Shown here piece after piece: positions 51,492-61,964 of a DNA stretch of 64,000 nucleotides; position 1 is the stretch's first letter, and the number at the start of each line of letters is the position of its first letter. Made by a program: the position numbers and the translations under genes. Source of the DNA: an uncultured Granulosicoccus sp. (lineage in GTDB: Bacteria > Pseudomonadota > Gammaproteobacteria > Granulosicoccales > Granulosicoccaceae). The notes beneath the pieces are model-generated. The model made no database searches. It saw only the letters and a list, made by a program, of their open reading frames with translations, and was not told the origin of the DNA. Location of the stretch: NCBI GenBank assembly GCA_947499955.1, contig CANMQI010000018.1, positions 1 through 64,000 of the forward strand, in the 5' to 3' direction.

Positions 51492-52226
51492 TCAGTGAGA
51501 CGTGAGCGATTTGCCGGTTTGGATATCCGCGCTCACCGATCGTTCGGTCGAAAGCCGCCGTCGTGTCAAGCGCGAGTCGATCAGGTTCTTGCCGGCCAGC
51601 AGCAGTCCCAGTGCGAAAAAGGCCCCTGGCGGTAGTAGTGCGATCAGCATGCCGTGGTCGGCGGAAAAGATCTGTACAGTCAGCTGTCGCGCCTGTTCAC
51701 CGAACAGAACATGGGCCTGATCAAGCAAGGTGCCTTGCCCCAGCAGCTCACGCATACCACCCAGTAGCACGAGTACCCAGAGAAAGCCTGTTCCCATGGC
51801 CAGTGCATCGTGCAGGGAACTGCGCAGCCCGTGACGCGAGGCAAACGCTTCGGAGCGGCCGATGATCAGGCAGTTGGTCACGATCAAGGGCAGGAATATT
51901 CCCAGTGAGGCATGCAGTGCAGGCAGCCAGGCTTGCATCAGCAGTTCGATGATGGTGACGGTGCTGGCGATGACCAGGACATAGATGGGAATGCGAATGG
52001 CCGGCAGCACCAGAGGGCGCATGAGGGAGACGGCCGCATTGGCAATGAGCAGGGTCATCAGTGTCGCCAGGCCCAGTCCGAAACCGTTGACAGTGTTGTT
52101 GCTGACAGCCAGCAAGGGGCAGAGCCCCAGCAATTTCACCAGCGCAGGGTTGCCTGCCCACAATCCTTCCTTCCATAGCGAACCTGCGGGCGGTGATGCA
52201 GGGCGGTTGGGCGTGTGGTTCGTCAT
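51492..52226 (-). CDS. rnfE: Rnf electron transport complex subunit E
   Basis: A 244-residue inner-membrane subunit with six helices. It has the conserved LWKEGLWAGNPALVKLLGLCPLLAVSN region near the start (about 20-46) and IRIPIYVLVIASTVTIIELL. RnfE and RnfA are homologous and oppositely oriented, with conserved Cys involved in electron passage across the membrane. The start is ATG 52226, overlapping the rnfG stop (ATGA); a longer GTG start would read inside rnfG. The C-terminal tail is basic. Confidence 0.93.
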   Translation of the reverse strand: MTNHTPNRPASPPAGSLWKEGLWAGNPALVKLLGLCPLLAVSNNTVNGFGLGLATLMTLLIANAAVSLMRPLVLPAIRIPIYVLVIASTVTIIELLMQAWLPALHASLGIFLPLIVTNCLIIGRSEAFASRHGLRSSLHDALAMGTGFLWVLVLLGGMRELLGQGTLLDQAHVLFGEQARQLTVQIFSADHGMLIALLPPGAFFALGLLLAGKNLIDSRLTRRRLSTERSVSADIQTGKSLTSH

Positions 52227-52828
52227 GAAGAGAACACCTCGTCGCGATGTTGCTGGTACCACAGCAGGGCCCGGTGAATGGCGGTGATGACAGCCTGGGG
52301 GGTAATGGTGGCACCGGTCATTGCATCAAAGCCTCCACCGCGCTTCTTCACGTTCCAGGCCTGGCTGGCGTCGGTTTGCAACGAGCGTCCGTCAAACTGC
52401 CTGATCCAGTCAGAGCGATGGATGTCGATGTCGTCCCCCAGGCCCGGTGTTTCCCGATGCTCGGTGACACGCGCACCGATGATCTGGCCATCAGGATGAA
52501 TGCCCAGCAAGAGCTGGATATTGCCATTGTAGCCATCCGGTGCAATCACACTCAGTACCGCAGCCAGTGGTTGTCCGCTACGATAAACGGTATACAAGGG
52601 CAGGGGTTGCACGCTGCCCAGTTCGACCGCCGTAATCAGCTTCCGGGTACTCAGAGGGTCGGCATCATGAGGCCCCTCAGGCAGTACGGCGGACAGTCCC
52701 TGCAGCAGCCATTGTTGCCGCGCCACTTCCATCCGTTCGCGGGTCAGCTGATGCACAAGGCTCAAGGCGGCAATGGCCAGTATCACGCAGCCGGCCAGTG
52801 TCAATCCGGTTCTGGTTGGCGTTTTCAT
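52223..52828 (-). CDS. rnfG: Rnf electron transport complex subunit G
   Basis: A 201-residue protein with an N-terminal TM helix (about 8-26) and a periplasmic FMN-binding domain. The covalent FMN site is the Thr in DAMTGATITPQAV (about 170-182; S/T-GAT motif), preceded by VTEHRETPGLGDDID. It passes electrons between RnfD/RnfB and the rest of the complex. Start and stop overlap rnfD and rnfE by 4 nt. Confidence 0.93.
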   Translation of the reverse strand: MKTPTRTGLTLAGCVILAIAALSLVHQLTRERMEVARQQWLLQGLSAVLPEGPHDADPLSTRKLITAVELGSVQPLPLYTVYRSGQPLAAVLSVIAPDGYNGNIQLLLGIHPDGQIIGARVTEHRETPGLGDDIDIHRSDWIRQFDGRSLQTDASQAWNVKKRGGGFDAMTGATITPQAVITAIHRALLWYQQHRDEVFSS

Positions 52829-53901
52829 GAGGCGTCTGACCGTGAGCGACCCGCAGGCCCCGTCAGCAGGTAGTCAATCAGTGGGACGCCAGTATTCATC
52901 AGCAACACGGCAAACGCAAACCCTTCGGGGTAGCTGCTGAACTCGCGGATGATCACGGTCAGAATGCCAACCCCTACACCATAGACCAGTTTCCCACTGC
53001 GGCTGGCAGCCGCCGTCACCGGGTCGGTCGCAATGAAGAAGGCACCGAGCAGGATGGCGCCTGAGAGCAGAGCGGGAATCGGTGGCAGGGCGTGGCCAGA
53101 GCTGCTTGCCGCAAGGCCGATATACATCAGCGTAACGCCGGAGAGTACTGCCAGCGGAATATGCCAGCTGATGATGCGCATCAGCAACAGATAGAATCCT
53201 CCGGCAAGCCATGCCAGATTCACCCATTTCCAGCTGGAATGCATGATCAGATTCTGCGCTGTCTCAGGGTAGCTGGCCAGGCTGTTCTGAGTGTCGGCGG
53301 CAGCTCGATCAACTGATGGCGCTGAGCCCGACGCTGTGTCAGCCATTACGACAAGCCCGGGGCTCACCTGCTGTAGTCGCAGCTGGCGTAACTGATCCAG
53401 TGGCGTGGCACCACTGAGGCCATCCCAGGCGAGCGACTGTTGCCTGTTGCTGTCCTCAGGCGGTGCTGCTGGCCAGTCAGTCATCGTCACTGGAAAAGAG
53501 ACGATCAGTACGGCATAGGCCACCATGGCCGGGTTGAACGGGTTGTGCCCCAGCCCCCCGTACAGGTGCTTGCCCAGCATGGCCAGGACGAAGATTCCGA
53601 CGAGTAGCTGCCACAGTGGCAGGGTAGGTGGCAGGCACAGTGTCAGCAGCCAGGCGGCCACGAGGATGCTGCCATCACTCAGGGCCGGTCGCAGTGCCTT
53701 GCCGCGCAACCGCAAGGCCAGCGCTTCGAAGGCCAGGGCAGAGAGAATGGCAACAGGCAGTATGAGCAGCACACGATGATGGATCAGCCATGCCTGCAGC
53801 AAGGTGCCGGGAAGCAGTGCCAGCATGACGTGCATCATGATGTGCCTGACGCGACGCTGCGGATGGGCAATGCTGCGGGTGTCTGGTGCCAGCGTACTCA
53901 T
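52825..53901 (-). CDS. rnfD: Rnf electron transport complex subunit D
   Basis: A 358-residue integral membrane subunit, related to NqrB, with about nine to ten helices. It has the hallmark segment LGHNPFNPAMVAYAVLIVSF (about 128-147) and the covalent flavin motif GLSGATPL (Thr). Another conserved run is GAFFIATDPVTAAASRSGKL. It is part of the ion-translocating core. There is an extra Ser/Ala-rich periplasmic loop around residues 185-215. Confidence 0.93.
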   Translation of the reverse strand: MSTLAPDTRSIAHPQRRVRHIMMHVMLALLPGTLLQAWLIHHRVLLILPVAILSALAFEALALRLRGKALRPALSDGSILVAAWLLTLCLPPTLPLWQLLVGIFVLAMLGKHLYGGLGHNPFNPAMVAYAVLIVSFPVTMTDWPAAPPEDSNRQQSLAWDGLSGATPLDQLRQLRLQQVSPGLVVMADTASGSAPSVDRAAADTQNSLASYPETAQNLIMHSSWKWVNLAWLAGGFYLLLMRIISWHIPLAVLSGVTLMYIGLAASSSGHALPPIPALLSGAILLGAFFIATDPVTAAASRSGKLVYGVGVGILTVIIREFSSYPEGFAFAVLLMNTGVPLIDYLLTGPAGRSRSDAS

Positions 53902-55502
53902 GAACTGCGATCTTCCGGCGGGTTGTCTTGCTCAGGGGCATCGGTAGCTGGCGTCTCTGGTCGGGGCGCACTCGCGGAAGGCTGTGATGCAGCGTTGCGG
54001 GGCGAGGCGTGCGGCTTGCGACGATTGCGTGCCCTGGCCAGAGCATCGGCGATCGGGTCGCGGCTGGTATTCAATTGTGCCTTGGCCAGTCGGCGTTTTT
54101 CCTCGCGCGCAGCCGCTCTGTCCTGCAGGCGTTGCTCGCGTGCCTGATAACGCTGTAGAGACAGCTCTGCCATGCGTTCCTGACGCGCCTGTTCACGCTG
54201 AGCATCCCTGGCATGACGAAACGATTGAGTCAGAGGAATCGATGAGGGGCACACCAGGTCACAGCAACCACAGGTAATGCAACTGTCCAGACCGAACCGT
54301 CGGCTCCCGGGCAGATCATCAGCCTGTGCATACCAGTACAGTTGCTGTGGCAGCAGTTGCTCCGGGCAGACCTCTTCACAGGCGCCACAGCGAATACATG
54401 GGAGAACCGCAGGCAAGGACTCTACCGGGTGAATGCCAAGACAATTGGTGCTGGCCGTGACCGGTGCCTGCAAGGAGGGCAGGTCGAATCCGCTCAAGGG
54501 GCCATTGGCGCGAATGCGGTGATTGCCGGACGCGGCGCTGTAGCCACACTGGCGCAATACCTCTGCCACCGGAGTGCCGAAACGTACCCGTACATTGACA
54601 GGTTCGGGCAGGCCCTCCCCGGACACCGTCACGACTCTGGAAGACAGCGGGTATCCCAGCTGCGCCCGGTGTGCGGCCAGCGCGGTGGCAACATTGACGC
54701 TGAGAATACCGTGACGGGCGGGTCGTTCACCCGCTGGCAAGGACAGGCCGGTGATGCGTCGTATCAGGGAACGTTCTGCACCGGCAGGGTAAACCGGTTC
54801 CAGCAAGACCAGCTCCAGATCCAGCGGGTGCTCTTGCAAGGCATGGCGGATGGCGTCGATCGCTGCCGTCTTGTCGTTCTCCACCGCCAGCACACAGCGC
54901 CGGCATTGCGTTGCCTGCATCAAGGACTCGATGGCGTTGATGATCGCCGCCGCCTCGCACATCAGCAGCGCCTCATCGCAGGCAATCTGCGGTTCGCATT
55001 CCACGGCATTGATCAGCAGGGTTTGCAGCGGCGCGTCGCCTTGCCGGGCAGACCGAAGTTTGTCCGCGGTGGCAAAGGCGGCACCACCGAGGCCTTGCAC
55101 ACCACAGTCATCAAGCCGCTCGGCGGTCAGGCTCGATAGCGGTTCGTGGCACGCAGTCTCATGCGCCTGATCGGCATCCGGTTCGAGGACGATGCAGAGG
55201 GCGGACTTGCCCGACGGGTGGATGACGGGTCGAGCTTCTATCGCCACGACTCTGCCGCGGGCCGTGGCGATCAGGCCCGGTGCCAGTCGCTGGCCGGCTT
55301 CCACCTGTTGACCCGGCTGGACCCGTGGTGTCAGCACATCACGACGATAATCCAGCAGGGGCAGGATCAGCTGAGGCGGTAATGCCAATGAGCGGATCGC
55401 CCCTGAAACAGGCAAGCCTGGCTTGTTTCTCGGCAGGCGTAGCCCGCCGTGGAGCCGTGTGCGGCCAGAGCGCAGGCGTGCGGCAAGGGAGAGCCATTTC
55501 AT
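53898..55502 (-). CDS. rnfC: Rnf electron transport complex subunit C
   Basis: A 534-residue peripheral subunit that oxidises NADH. It has a Gly-rich FMN/NADH-binding region ([16 protein letters not shown]) and [20 protein letters not shown]. Two 4Fe-4S motifs are [14 protein letters not shown] and [14 protein letters not shown] (about 370-425). A charged Glu/Arg/Gln/Ala-rich C-terminal extension of about 100 residues is predicted coiled coil followed by a Pro/Ser-rich end. I chose ATG 55502, overlapping the rnfB stop; an in-frame extension to 55586 lies inside rnfB. Confidence 0.93.
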   Translation of the reverse strand: MKWLSLAARLRSGRTRLHGGLRLPRNKPGLPVSGAIRSLALPPQLILPLLDYRRDVLTPRVQPGQQVEAGQRLAPGLIATARGRVVAIEARPVIHPSGKSALCIVLEPDADQAHETACHEPLSSLTAERLDDCGVQGLGGAAFATADKLRSARQGDAPLQTLLINAVECEPQIACDEALLMCEAAAIINAIESLMQATQCRRCVLAVENDKTAAIDAIRHALQEHPLDLELVLLEPVYPAGAERSLIRRITGLSLPAGERPARHGILSVNVATALAAHRAQLGYPLSSRVVTVSGEGLPEPVNVRVRFGTPVAEVLRQCGYSAASGNHRIRANGPLSGFDLPSLQAPVTASTNCLGIHPVESLPAVLPCIRCGACEEVCPEQLLPQQLYWYAQADDLPGSRRFGLDSCITCGCCDLVCPSSIPLTQSFRHARDAQREQARQERMAELSLQRYQAREQRLQDRAAAREEKRRLAKAQLNTSRDPIADALARARNRRKPHASPRNAASQPSASAPRPETPATDAPEQDNPPEDRSS

Positions 55503-56149
55503 GCAGGTTTTGGCCAGCGCCATTGTGCCAGCGACTCCTCGGCGGGCACCAGCGTGATGCAGTCGACCGGACACGGTGGCAGGCACAATTCACAACCGGT
55601 GCATTGATCGATGATGATCGTGTGCATGAGCTTGGGTGCGCCGACAATGGCATCCACCGGGCAGGCGGCAATGCACAGGGTGCAGCCGATACACACCGGC
55701 TCGTCGATCAATGCGACCTGCGGCGGTTTGGTCTCGCCACGCTCGGCATCCAGTGGGACGAACGCCTTGCCCAGCAAGTCAGCCAGTTCGTGAATCAGTG
55801 CCTCGCCCCCGGGAGGGCATTGATTGATCGGCGCATCCTCGGCAATGATGGCGGTGGCGTAGGGGCGACAGCCCGGGTGGCCGCATTGGGCACATTGTGT
55901 CTGCGGCAGGCAGGCATTGACGCGTTCGATCAGTTGCTCGGTGGGGAGCTCGTCCTGCTCGGCGAGGGGGTCAATCGAGGTGTCACCCGCCCCGGGCTCG
56001 ATCACGGCTGCATTGGCCTCTGCAGCCTTCCTGCGAGCAAGGCGGGGCCATGTCAGCGCGCCGCTGGATGCCGCCAGCCAGCCGAGTACGGCACCCAGCA
56101 GGGCCAGGGTGACGACGAATACGACCATTGCCAGCAGCGTCGACATCAT
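55499..56149 (-). CDS. rnfB: Rnf electron transport complex subunit B
   Basis: A 216-residue ferredoxin-like subunit with an N-terminal membrane helix (about 3-25). The 4Fe-4S site of the Fe-S domain is [16 protein letters not shown]. Two ferredoxin-type clusters are [16 protein letters not shown] and [16 protein letters not shown]. It transfers electrons to or from ferredoxin. Two adjacent ATG codons (56149 and 56146) are possible starts. A much longer in-frame reading upstream to 56788 is antisense-like sequence within rnfA and is rejected. Confidence 0.92.
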   Translation of the reverse strand: MMSTLLAMVVFVVTLALLGAVLGWLAASSGALTWPRLARRKAAEANAAVIEPGAGDTSIDPLAEQDELPTEQLIERVNACLPQTQCAQCGHPGCRPYATAIIAEDAPINQCPPGGEALIHELADLLGKAFVPLDAERGETKPPQVALIDEPVCIGCTLCIAACPVDAIVGAPKLMHTIIIDQCTGCELCLPPCPVDCITLVPAEESLAQWRWPKPA

Positions 56150-56151
56150 GT

Positions 56152-56727
56152 TCAACCCAGACCACTGAAGCCCATGAAAGCCAGCGACATGATGCCGGCT
56201 GTCATCAGGGCCGCAGCACTGCCTCGAAAAGGGGCCGGCACATCCGCCAGCTCGATACGTTCTCTGAGGACCGAAAACAGCACCAGAACCAGTGTGAAGC
56301 CGACAGCAGCACCAAAGCCGTACAGCACGGCATCTCGCAGATCGTGTTGCCGGTTGGCACTGAGCAGGGCCACGCCCAGCACCGCGCAGTTGGTGGTGAT
56401 CAACGGCAGATAGATGCCCAGCACGCGGTGCAGCAGCGGACTCTGCCGCCGGATGACAATCTCGGTGAATTGCACCACCACCGCAATCACCAGAATGAAG
56501 CTCAGGGTGCGCAGGTAGTCCAGCTCGAAAGGCATCAGCAACCAGCGATTCACCAGATGGCTCAGCGCCGCCGACAAGGTCAGTACAAAGGTGGTGGCCA
56601 TGCCCATGCCCAGCGCCGAGTCCACACGCCGGGAGACTCCCATGAAAGGGCACAGACCGAGAAACTGCACCAGCACGAAATTGTTGACCAGTACCGTGCC
56701 CAGCAGGATGAGGGCGACATCGCGCAT
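56152..56727 (-). CDS. rnfA: Rnf electron transport complex subunit A
   Basis: A 191-residue inner-membrane subunit with six helices. It has [21 protein letters not shown] (first conserved loop with Cys) and the equivalent [14 protein letters not shown] in the second half. It is the first gene of the rnfABCDGE operon. The complex couples NADH and ferredoxin redox chemistry to ion transport, or reduces SoxR in enterics (Rsx). metG lies about 80 bp upstream on the same strand. Confidence 0.94.
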   Translation of the reverse strand: MRDVALILLGTVLVNNFVLVQFLGLCPFMGVSRRVDSALGMGMATTFVLTLSAALSHLVNRWLLMPFELDYLRTLSFILVIAVVVQFTEIVIRRQSPLLHRVLGIYLPLITTNCAVLGVALLSANRQHDLRDAVLYGFGAAVGFTLVLVLFSVLRERIELADVPAPFRGSAAALMTAGIMSLAFMGFSGLG

Positions 56728-56806
56728 CAGGGCATCCGCAAGTTCGATGGCAGAGGCCGACGAATGTCGCCAGCCTCCTTCCTGTCACACGATGTCGACA
56801 CGTCCT

Positions 56807-58843
56807 CTACTTGACCCGCATACCGGCGCTCGCGCCCTCATCCGGTGTCAGGATGAACAGGTCGGAACCGCCGGGGCCAGCGGCCAGCACCATGCCACTG
56901 GACAGACCGAAACGCATCTTGCGAGGCTTCAGGTTGGCGACCATGACGGTGCGTCGACCGATCAGCTCAGCTGGGTCGTAGGCCGCCTTGATGCCGGCGA
57001 AAACGGTGCGCGACTCGATACCGATGTCCAGAGTCAGCTGGACCAGCTTGTCGGCCCCGTCGACCGGCTGGGCGTCGGTGATGAGGGCAACTCGCAAGTC
57101 CACCTTGTCGAAATCATCGATCTCGATTTCCGGTTTCAACGGCTCCAGAGACGCCTCATTCTTGTTGCCTGCGGCGCCTGCCCCCGACTTCTGTGCATCG
57201 GCCGCGGCCCTGGTTTCATCCATGATCTTCTCGACCTGGCTGGCTTCAACCCGCGTCATCATCGGTTGGAAGCGGTTGATGGCGTGATCGCACAGCGGCT
57301 GCTCGAGTGAGGCCAGTGTCAGCGACGTATTGAGGAACTGCTCGGTCTTGCTCGCCAGTTCCGGCAGAACCGGGCTCAGATACGTGGCAATGATGCGGAA
57401 GTAGTTGAGTCCGACCGTACAGATCTGCTGCACCGCTTCAGCCTGCTCCGGGTCCTTGATCTTCACCCAGGGCTCGGCGTCGTTGATGTAGGTGTTGGCA
57501 TGCTCGGCCAGCAACATGATCTCGCGCATCGCCTTGCCGTATTCGCGCTGCTCGTAGTACTGCATGATGATCGACTGGGCGCTGGTGAAGTGACGGTAGT
57601 TCTCGATCATGTCCTCGGGGTAGGTCGTGGCCAGTTTACCGTCGAAGCGTTTGCTGATGAAGCCGGCACAGCGACTGGCAATGTTGACCACCTTGCCCAC
57701 CAGATCGGCGTTGACGCGAGTGATGAAGTCGTCGAAATTCATGTTCAGATCGACCACGCTGCCGCTGAGCTTGGAGGCAAAGTAGTAGCGCAGGTATTCA
57801 GGCTGCAGGTGCTTGAGCCAGGTCTCGATGGTGATGGAGGTGCCACGTGACTTCGACATCTTCAGGTTGTCGACAGTCAGAAAACCGTGACAGAACACCC
57901 CGGTGGGCTTGCGAAAGCCGGCACCTTCGAGCATGGCGGGCCAGAACAGGCCGTGGAAATTGATGATGTCCTTGCCGATGAAGTGATACAGCTCCACCTC
58001 GCTGTCCGGCTTCCAGCTCGCTTCCCAGTCTTCACCGGTACGCGCTGCCAGATTCTTGTGGCTGGCAATGTAGGCAATCGGGGCGTCGAGCCAGACATAG
58101 AAGTACTTGCCCGGCGCATCCGGAATCTCGAAGCCGAAGTAAGGGGCGTTGCGCGAGATGTCCCAATCCTTCAGGCCGCCTTCGAGCCATTCCTTGAGCT
58201 TGTTGGCCACTTCCGGCTGCAGGCTGCCACTGTCGGTCCATTCGCGCAGCATGTCGCTGAAGTTGCCCAGTGCGAAGAACAGCTGCTCGGAGTCCCGCAG
58301 TTCGGGCGTGGTGCCGGACACCTGGGAGATGGGATCCTTCAGATCAGTCGCATCATAAGTGGCGCTGCAGTTCTCGCAGTTGTCGCCATACTGATCCGGT
58401 GTGCCGCAGTTGGGGCAGATGCCCTTCACGAAACGATCCGGCAGGAACATCTCGCGCTCGCGATCGTACAGTTGCTTGATGGTGCGGCGAACGATATTGC
58501 CGTTATCACGGTTGCGTTCGTAGATCAGGTTGGCCAGCTCGCGGTTTTCCTCCGAATGTGTCGTATGGAAGTTGTCCGGTGATAGCAGGAAGCCTGCGAT
58601 ATCGCGCTCGTGCTCGGCCTTGACCCGGGCAATCAGCTGCTCGGGCTCGATGCCTTCGGCCTGCGCCTTGAGCATGATGGGCGTGCCATGCGCATCATCG
58701 GCCCATACCCATTGGCAGTCATTGCCCATGAGTCGCTGGTAGCGAACCCAGACGTCAGTCTGGATGTATTCGAGCATATGCCCGATGTGCAGGGCACCGT
58801 TGGCGTAGGGGAGGGCGCTGGTAACCAGGATACGACGGCTCAT
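56807..58843 (-). CDS. metG: Methionyl-tRNA synthetase
   Basis: A 678-residue class I synthetase. HIGH is present in ALPYANGALHIGHMLEY (about 10-26). The zinc knuckle is CPNCGTPDQYGDNCENC (about 145-161) and KMSKS is in LKMSKSRGTSI (about 333). The C-terminal dimerisation/tRNA-binding (Trbp111-like) domain (about 575-678) reads FDKVDLRVALITDA and ANLKPRKMRFGLSSGM. Length matches E. coli MetG (677). Its intact HIGH and KMSKS motifs contrast with the argS-like gene in the same window. It is divergent from mrp, as in Pseudomonas. Confidence 0.96.
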   Translation of the reverse strand: MSRRILVTSALPYANGALHIGHMLEYIQTDVWVRYQRLMGNDCQWVWADDAHGTPIMLKAQAEGIEPEQLIARVKAEHERDIAGFLLSPDNFHTTHSEENRELANLIYERNRDNGNIVRRTIKQLYDREREMFLPDRFVKGICPNCGTPDQYGDNCENCSATYDATDLKDPISQVSGTTPELRDSEQLFFALGNFSDMLREWTDSGSLQPEVANKLKEWLEGGLKDWDISRNAPYFGFEIPDAPGKYFYVWLDAPIAYIASHKNLAARTGEDWEASWKPDSEVELYHFIGKDIINFHGLFWPAMLEGAGFRKPTGVFCHGFLTVDNLKMSKSRGTSITIETWLKHLQPEYLRYYFASKLSGSVVDLNMNFDDFITRVNADLVGKVVNIASRCAGFISKRFDGKLATTYPEDMIENYRHFTSAQSIIMQYYEQREYGKAMREIMLLAEHANTYINDAEPWVKIKDPEQAEAVQQICTVGLNYFRIIATYLSPVLPELASKTEQFLNTSLTLASLEQPLCDHAINRFQPMMTRVEASQVEKIMDETRAAADAQKSGAGAAGNKNEASLEPLKPEIEIDDFDKVDLRVALITDAQPVDGADKLVQLTLDIGIESRTVFAGIKAAYDPAELIGRRTVMVANLKPRKMRFGLSSGMVLAAGPGGSDLFILTPDEGASAGMRVK

Positions 58844-58980
58844 CGGGTCTGTGTCATTGTTGTTGCTTGATGAAAAATGCGAGGGGTTGGCCCGCTGCGC
58901 AGCGTGTATAGTTGCGGGTTGTATGTAGTTTAACAGTCCCGTTCAACCAGTTCATACCCGTACAGGAGCGTCGCAGTCGG

Positions 58981-60072
58981 ATGTCTGAAGTCTCGCGCGA
59001 AAAAATTGAATCTCTGCTCGGTGAGATGGAAGATCCCCATCTTGCTGTCAGTCTGATAGCGGCCAAGGCCGTCAACGATATCCGTATCGACAAGGGCTCG
59101 GTCAGTATTGACCTGTGTATGCCCTATCCCTGCCAACGCTGGGCGGAAACCCTGCGCAGCATGGTGGCAGAGCAGCTCGCTGGTGTCGACGGCATCACGG
59201 ATGTCACTGTCAATGTGACCCAGAAGATCATCGCTCACAGCGTGCAGCATGGTGTGAAACGGCTCGAGAACGTCAAGAACATCATTGCCGTGGCCTCGGG
59301 CAAGGGCGGTGTCGGCAAATCCACGACATCGGTCAATCTGGCGCTGGCACTGGCGTCGGAAGGCGCCACGGTGGGTCTGCTGGATGCCGATATCTACGGC
59401 CCCAGCCAACCTCGCATGATGGGTCTGTCCGGCCAGCCGGAGTCCAGGGACGGCAAGAGTCTGGAACCCATGGAAAACTATGGCGTGCAGACCATGTCCA
59501 TCGGCTTCCTGATCGATGAGGAGACACCCATGATCTGGCGTGGCCCGATGGTCACTCAGGCGCTGGAACAGTTGCTCAACGATACGCGCTGGAAAGATCT
59601 GGATTACCTGATCATCGATCTGCCACCCGGCACCGGTGACACCCAGTTGACGCTGGCACAGAAAGTTCCGGTCAGTGGCGCCATCATCGTCACCACGCCA
59701 CAGGACATTGCCCTGCTGGATGCTCGCAAGGGTCTGAAAATGTTCGAGAAGGTCGAAGTGCCCATTCTGGGCGTGGTCGAGAACATGTCGACGCATATCT
59801 GTAGCCAGTGCGGCCATGAAGAGCATATCTTCGGTGCCGGTGGTGGTCAGACCATGGCGTCGGAATCAGGTATCGAGCTGCTCGGCTCACTGCCGCTGGA
59901 AATGGGTATTCGCATGAATGCCGACAGTGGCAAGCCAACCGTTGTGGCCGAGCCCGATGGTCGCACTGCCGAGATCTACCGGGAGATCGCTCGCAAGGCT
60001 GCAGCGCGTCTCTCACGTCAGGCCAAGGATTACTCGGCCGCCTTCCCCAACATCGTGATACAGAATACGTGA
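58981..60072 (+). CDS. apbC: Mrp/ApbC-type iron-sulfur carrier ATPase
   Basis: A 363-residue P-loop NTPase that carries and delivers Fe-S clusters. An N-terminal MIP18/DUF59-like domain (about 1-85) precedes the NTPase domain with the deviant Walker [19 protein letters not shown] (about 108-125), [15 protein letters not shown] and [14 protein letters not shown]. The cluster-binding CxxC is in [15 protein letters not shown] start at ATG 58981, where the family begins; an extension to 58912 is not supported. The stop overlaps the dcd GTG start. Confidence 0.94.
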   Translation: MSEVSREKIESLLGEMEDPHLAVSLIAAKAVNDIRIDKGSVSIDLCMPYPCQRWAETLRSMVAEQLAGVDGITDVTVNVTQKIIAHSVQHGVKRLENVKNIIAVASGKGGVGKSTTSVNLALALASEGATVGLLDADIYGPSQPRMMGLSGQPESRDGKSLEPMENYGVQTMSIGFLIDEETPMIWRGPMVTQALEQLLNDTRWKDLDYLIIDLPPGTGDTQLTLAQKVPVSGAIIVTTPQDIALLDARKGLKMFEKVEVPILGVVENMSTHICSQCGHEEHIFGAGGGQTMASESGIELLGSLPLEMGIRMNADSGKPTVVAEPDGRTAEIYREIARKAAARLSRQAKDYSAAFPNIVIQNT

Positions 60073-60638
60073 GCATCAAATCCGACAAGTGGATCCGGCG
60101 CATGGCGGAAAGCAACGGCATGATCGAGCCGTTCGAGCCAGGCCAGGTCCGAGTAGACGACAATGACGAGCGTATCGTCTCCTACGGCACATCCAGCTAC
60201 GGCTACGACGTGCGTTGTGCCGATGAATTCAAGATATTCACCAATATCAATCACGCCATCGTCGATCCCAAGGCCTTCGACTCGGGTAGCTTTGTCGATG
60301 TGAAATCCGATACCTGCATTATTCCGCCGAATTCATTCGCGCTGGCCCGCACGGTGGAGTATTTCCGCATACCGCGTAACGTACTCACGGTCTGTCTGGG
60401 CAAGAGCACGTATGCACGCTGCGGCATCATCGTCAACGTGACGCCGCTGGAGCCGGAATGGGAAGGTCATGTAACACTGGAATTCTCCAACACCACGCCG
60501 TTGCCAGCGAAGATCTACGCCAACGAAGGGATTGCACAGATGTTGTTTTTCGAAAGCGACGAAGTCTGCGAAACCTCCTATGCAGATCGGGGCGGCAAGT
60601 ACCAGGGACAACGGGGTGTCACACTGCCCAGGACCTGA
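60069..60638 (+). CDS. dcd: dCTP deaminase
   Basis: A 189-residue trimeric enzyme that deaminates dCTP to dUTP for thymidylate synthesis. Motifs are [17 protein letters not shown] (about 38-54), [19 protein letters not shown] with the conserved Arg (about 112-130), and the catalytic Glu in [20 protein letters not shown] (about 134-153). Length equals that of typical Dcd (188-193). The start is GTG, overlapping the apbC stop (GTGA). The apbC-dcd order is conserved in related Gammaproteobacteria. Confidence 0.95.
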   Translation: MSIKSDKWIRRMAESNGMIEPFEPGQVRVDDNDERIVSYGTSSYGYDVRCADEFKIFTNINHAIVDPKAFDSGSFVDVKSDTCIIPPNSFALARTVEYFRIPRNVLTVCLGKSTYARCGIIVNVTPLEPEWEGHVTLEFSNTTPLPAKIYANEGIAQMLFFESDEVCETSYADRGGKYQGQRGVTLPRT

Positions 60639-60968
60639 TCAGGCCTCGAATGAATTGCGGTGGCTTCTCCTACTGGCGAATTACCGCCGCGATTCATGCT
60701 TAATACTGCAGATTTGTACAACAACAGTCCAGAACGGGGTTGACCTCGTCAACTTGCCCCGAAAATACCTTGTAAGGAACAGGCAGAGCAGCTTCTGGCG
60801 ATGAATTCGCAAGGTTGGCAGCTGTTGTCCCTGGCTTGTGAGAGCCGTCCAGATTCAGTCGATTGCCCGTCGTTGCAATGACACTGTGGTCTGGTTGGTG
60901 CTTGTCAGTTTGCCAGTGGCGGGTTTTTTTGGTTGAATCGGGTGTATCAACAAACATTGAGCACCGAC
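60639..60968. promoter_or_regulatory. Intergenic region before rppH with a small inverted repeat
   Basis: A 330-bp non-coding gap. TTGAC-CTC-GTCAA (60740-60752) is a perfect 5-bp inverted repeat that could be an operator or part of a promoter. Otherwise I see no RNA gene, repeat or ORF with coding character. Confidence 0.35.
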
Positions 60969-61451
60969 ATGATTGATTGCGATGGCTATCGAGCGAATGT
61001 CGGCATCATTCTGAGTAACAGCGAAGGGCAGGTTTTCTGGGCAAGACGAATCGGTCAGAACGCATGGCAGTTTCCGCAAGGCGGAATCGACCTTTCCGAA
61101 TCACCGGAGGAAGCCATGTACCGGGAGCTGAAAGAGGAGACGGGTCTATCGCCCGGTGATGTCGACGTATTGGGTTGTACACGAGAATGGCTGAGGTACC
61201 GTCTGCCCAAGCGGTATGTGCGGCGTCATCAGAAGCCGCTATGCATCGGCCAGAAGCAGATCTGGTACATGCTGCGAATGATGGGCAACGAAACGGCGGT
61301 CGACCTGGCCAACAGTCCCAAGCCGGAGTTCGACCACTGGCGCTGGGTTGATTACTGGGAGCCTTCGCGGCAGGTGATCTTCTTCAAGCGCAAGGTCTAC
61401 AAGCGTGCCTTGACGGAGCTTCAGCCTCTGCTGGTCCCGGTGGAAGGCTGA
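60969..61451 (+). CDS. rppH: RNA pyrophosphohydrolase
   Basis: A 160-residue Nudix hydrolase that removes pyrophosphate from 5'-triphosphate mRNA and triggers decay. The Nudix box [20 protein letters not shown] begins at about residue 37 and follows the GX5EX7REUXEEXGU pattern. The N-terminus [17 protein letters not shown] and the segment [13 protein letters not shown] are typical of RppH. I chose ATG 60969 over an in-frame TTG 36 nt upstream, since other RppH proteins start at this point. Unlike many Gammaproteobacteria, no ptsP gene follows; hemJ converges on it. Confidence 0.94.
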   Translation: MIDCDGYRANVGIILSNSEGQVFWARRIGQNAWQFPQGGIDLSESPEEAMYRELKEETGLSPGDVDVLGCTREWLRYRLPKRYVRRHQKPLCIGQKQIWYMLRMMGNETAVDLANSPKPEFDHWRWVDYWEPSRQVIFFKRKVYKRALTELQPLLVPVEG

Positions 61452-61471
61452 AGCCGGCCCATGACTGTCCC

Positions 61472-61512
61472 CTCTGCCCCCGGTTGCGTCAGGCGCGCTC
61501 CGGTGGGCAGAG
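61472..61512. terminator. Hairpin between convergent rppH and hemJ
   Basis: CTCTGCCCCCGG (61472-61483) pairs with CCGGTGGGCAGAG (61500-61512) with one mismatch or bulge, leaving a 16-nt loop. Its location between converging stop codons supports a bidirectional terminator. No T-run is seen. Confidence 0.5.
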
Positions 61513-61533
61513 ACAGGGGGCATCTGGTGTGTA

Positions 61534-61962
61534 TCAGTTGAACGGGCGCACGATGACCAGAATGACGATGCCGATCAGAAACAGGACAGGCACTTCGTTG
61601 AACCAGCGATACCAGACGTGTGAGCGCGTATTGGTGTCCTCACGAAATACTCTCACCAGTCGTGCACAGTAGCCGTGGTAGGCGATCAGGCCAAGGACCA
61701 GTAGCAACTTGAGCTTCATCCAGTCCAGTGTCATCAGGCCGGGCAACCAGACAATCAACAGCAGGCTGCCGAAGATGATCGTCAGCAGGGCGCCGATATT
61801 GGTTATGGCCAGGAGCTTGCGCTCCATGACCTTGAAGGTCTCGATCTGGTCGCGATTGTTCTGATCGGCCATGGTGTGGTACACGAAGACTCGTGGCAGG
61901 TAGAACAGGCCGACGAACCAGGTGACCATGAAAACCACGTGTAAGGATTTTATCCAGAGCAT
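61534..61962 (-). CDS. hemJ: Protoporphyrinogen IX oxidase HemJ
   Basis: A 142-residue inner-membrane protein with four hydrophobic helices, of the HemJ (formerly UPF0093) family. This oxidase converts protoporphyrinogen IX to protoporphyrin IX. Conserved parts are WIKSLHVVFMVTWFVGLFYL with the essential His near residue 8, VFVYHTMAD, and WMKLKLLLVLGLIAYHGYC with the conserved Lys. It follows the thioredoxin-like lipoprotein gene by 2 nt, so the two are co-transcribed. Ferrochelatase (hemH) is encoded elsewhere in the window. Confidence 0.92.
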   Translation of the reverse strand: MLWIKSLHVVFMVTWFVGLFYLPRVFVYHTMADQNNRDQIETFKVMERKLLAITNIGALLTIIFGSLLLIVWLPGLMTLDWMKLKLLLVLGLIAYHGYCARLVRVFREDTNTRSHVWYRWFNEVPVLFLIGIVILVIVRPFN

Positions 61963-61964
61963 CT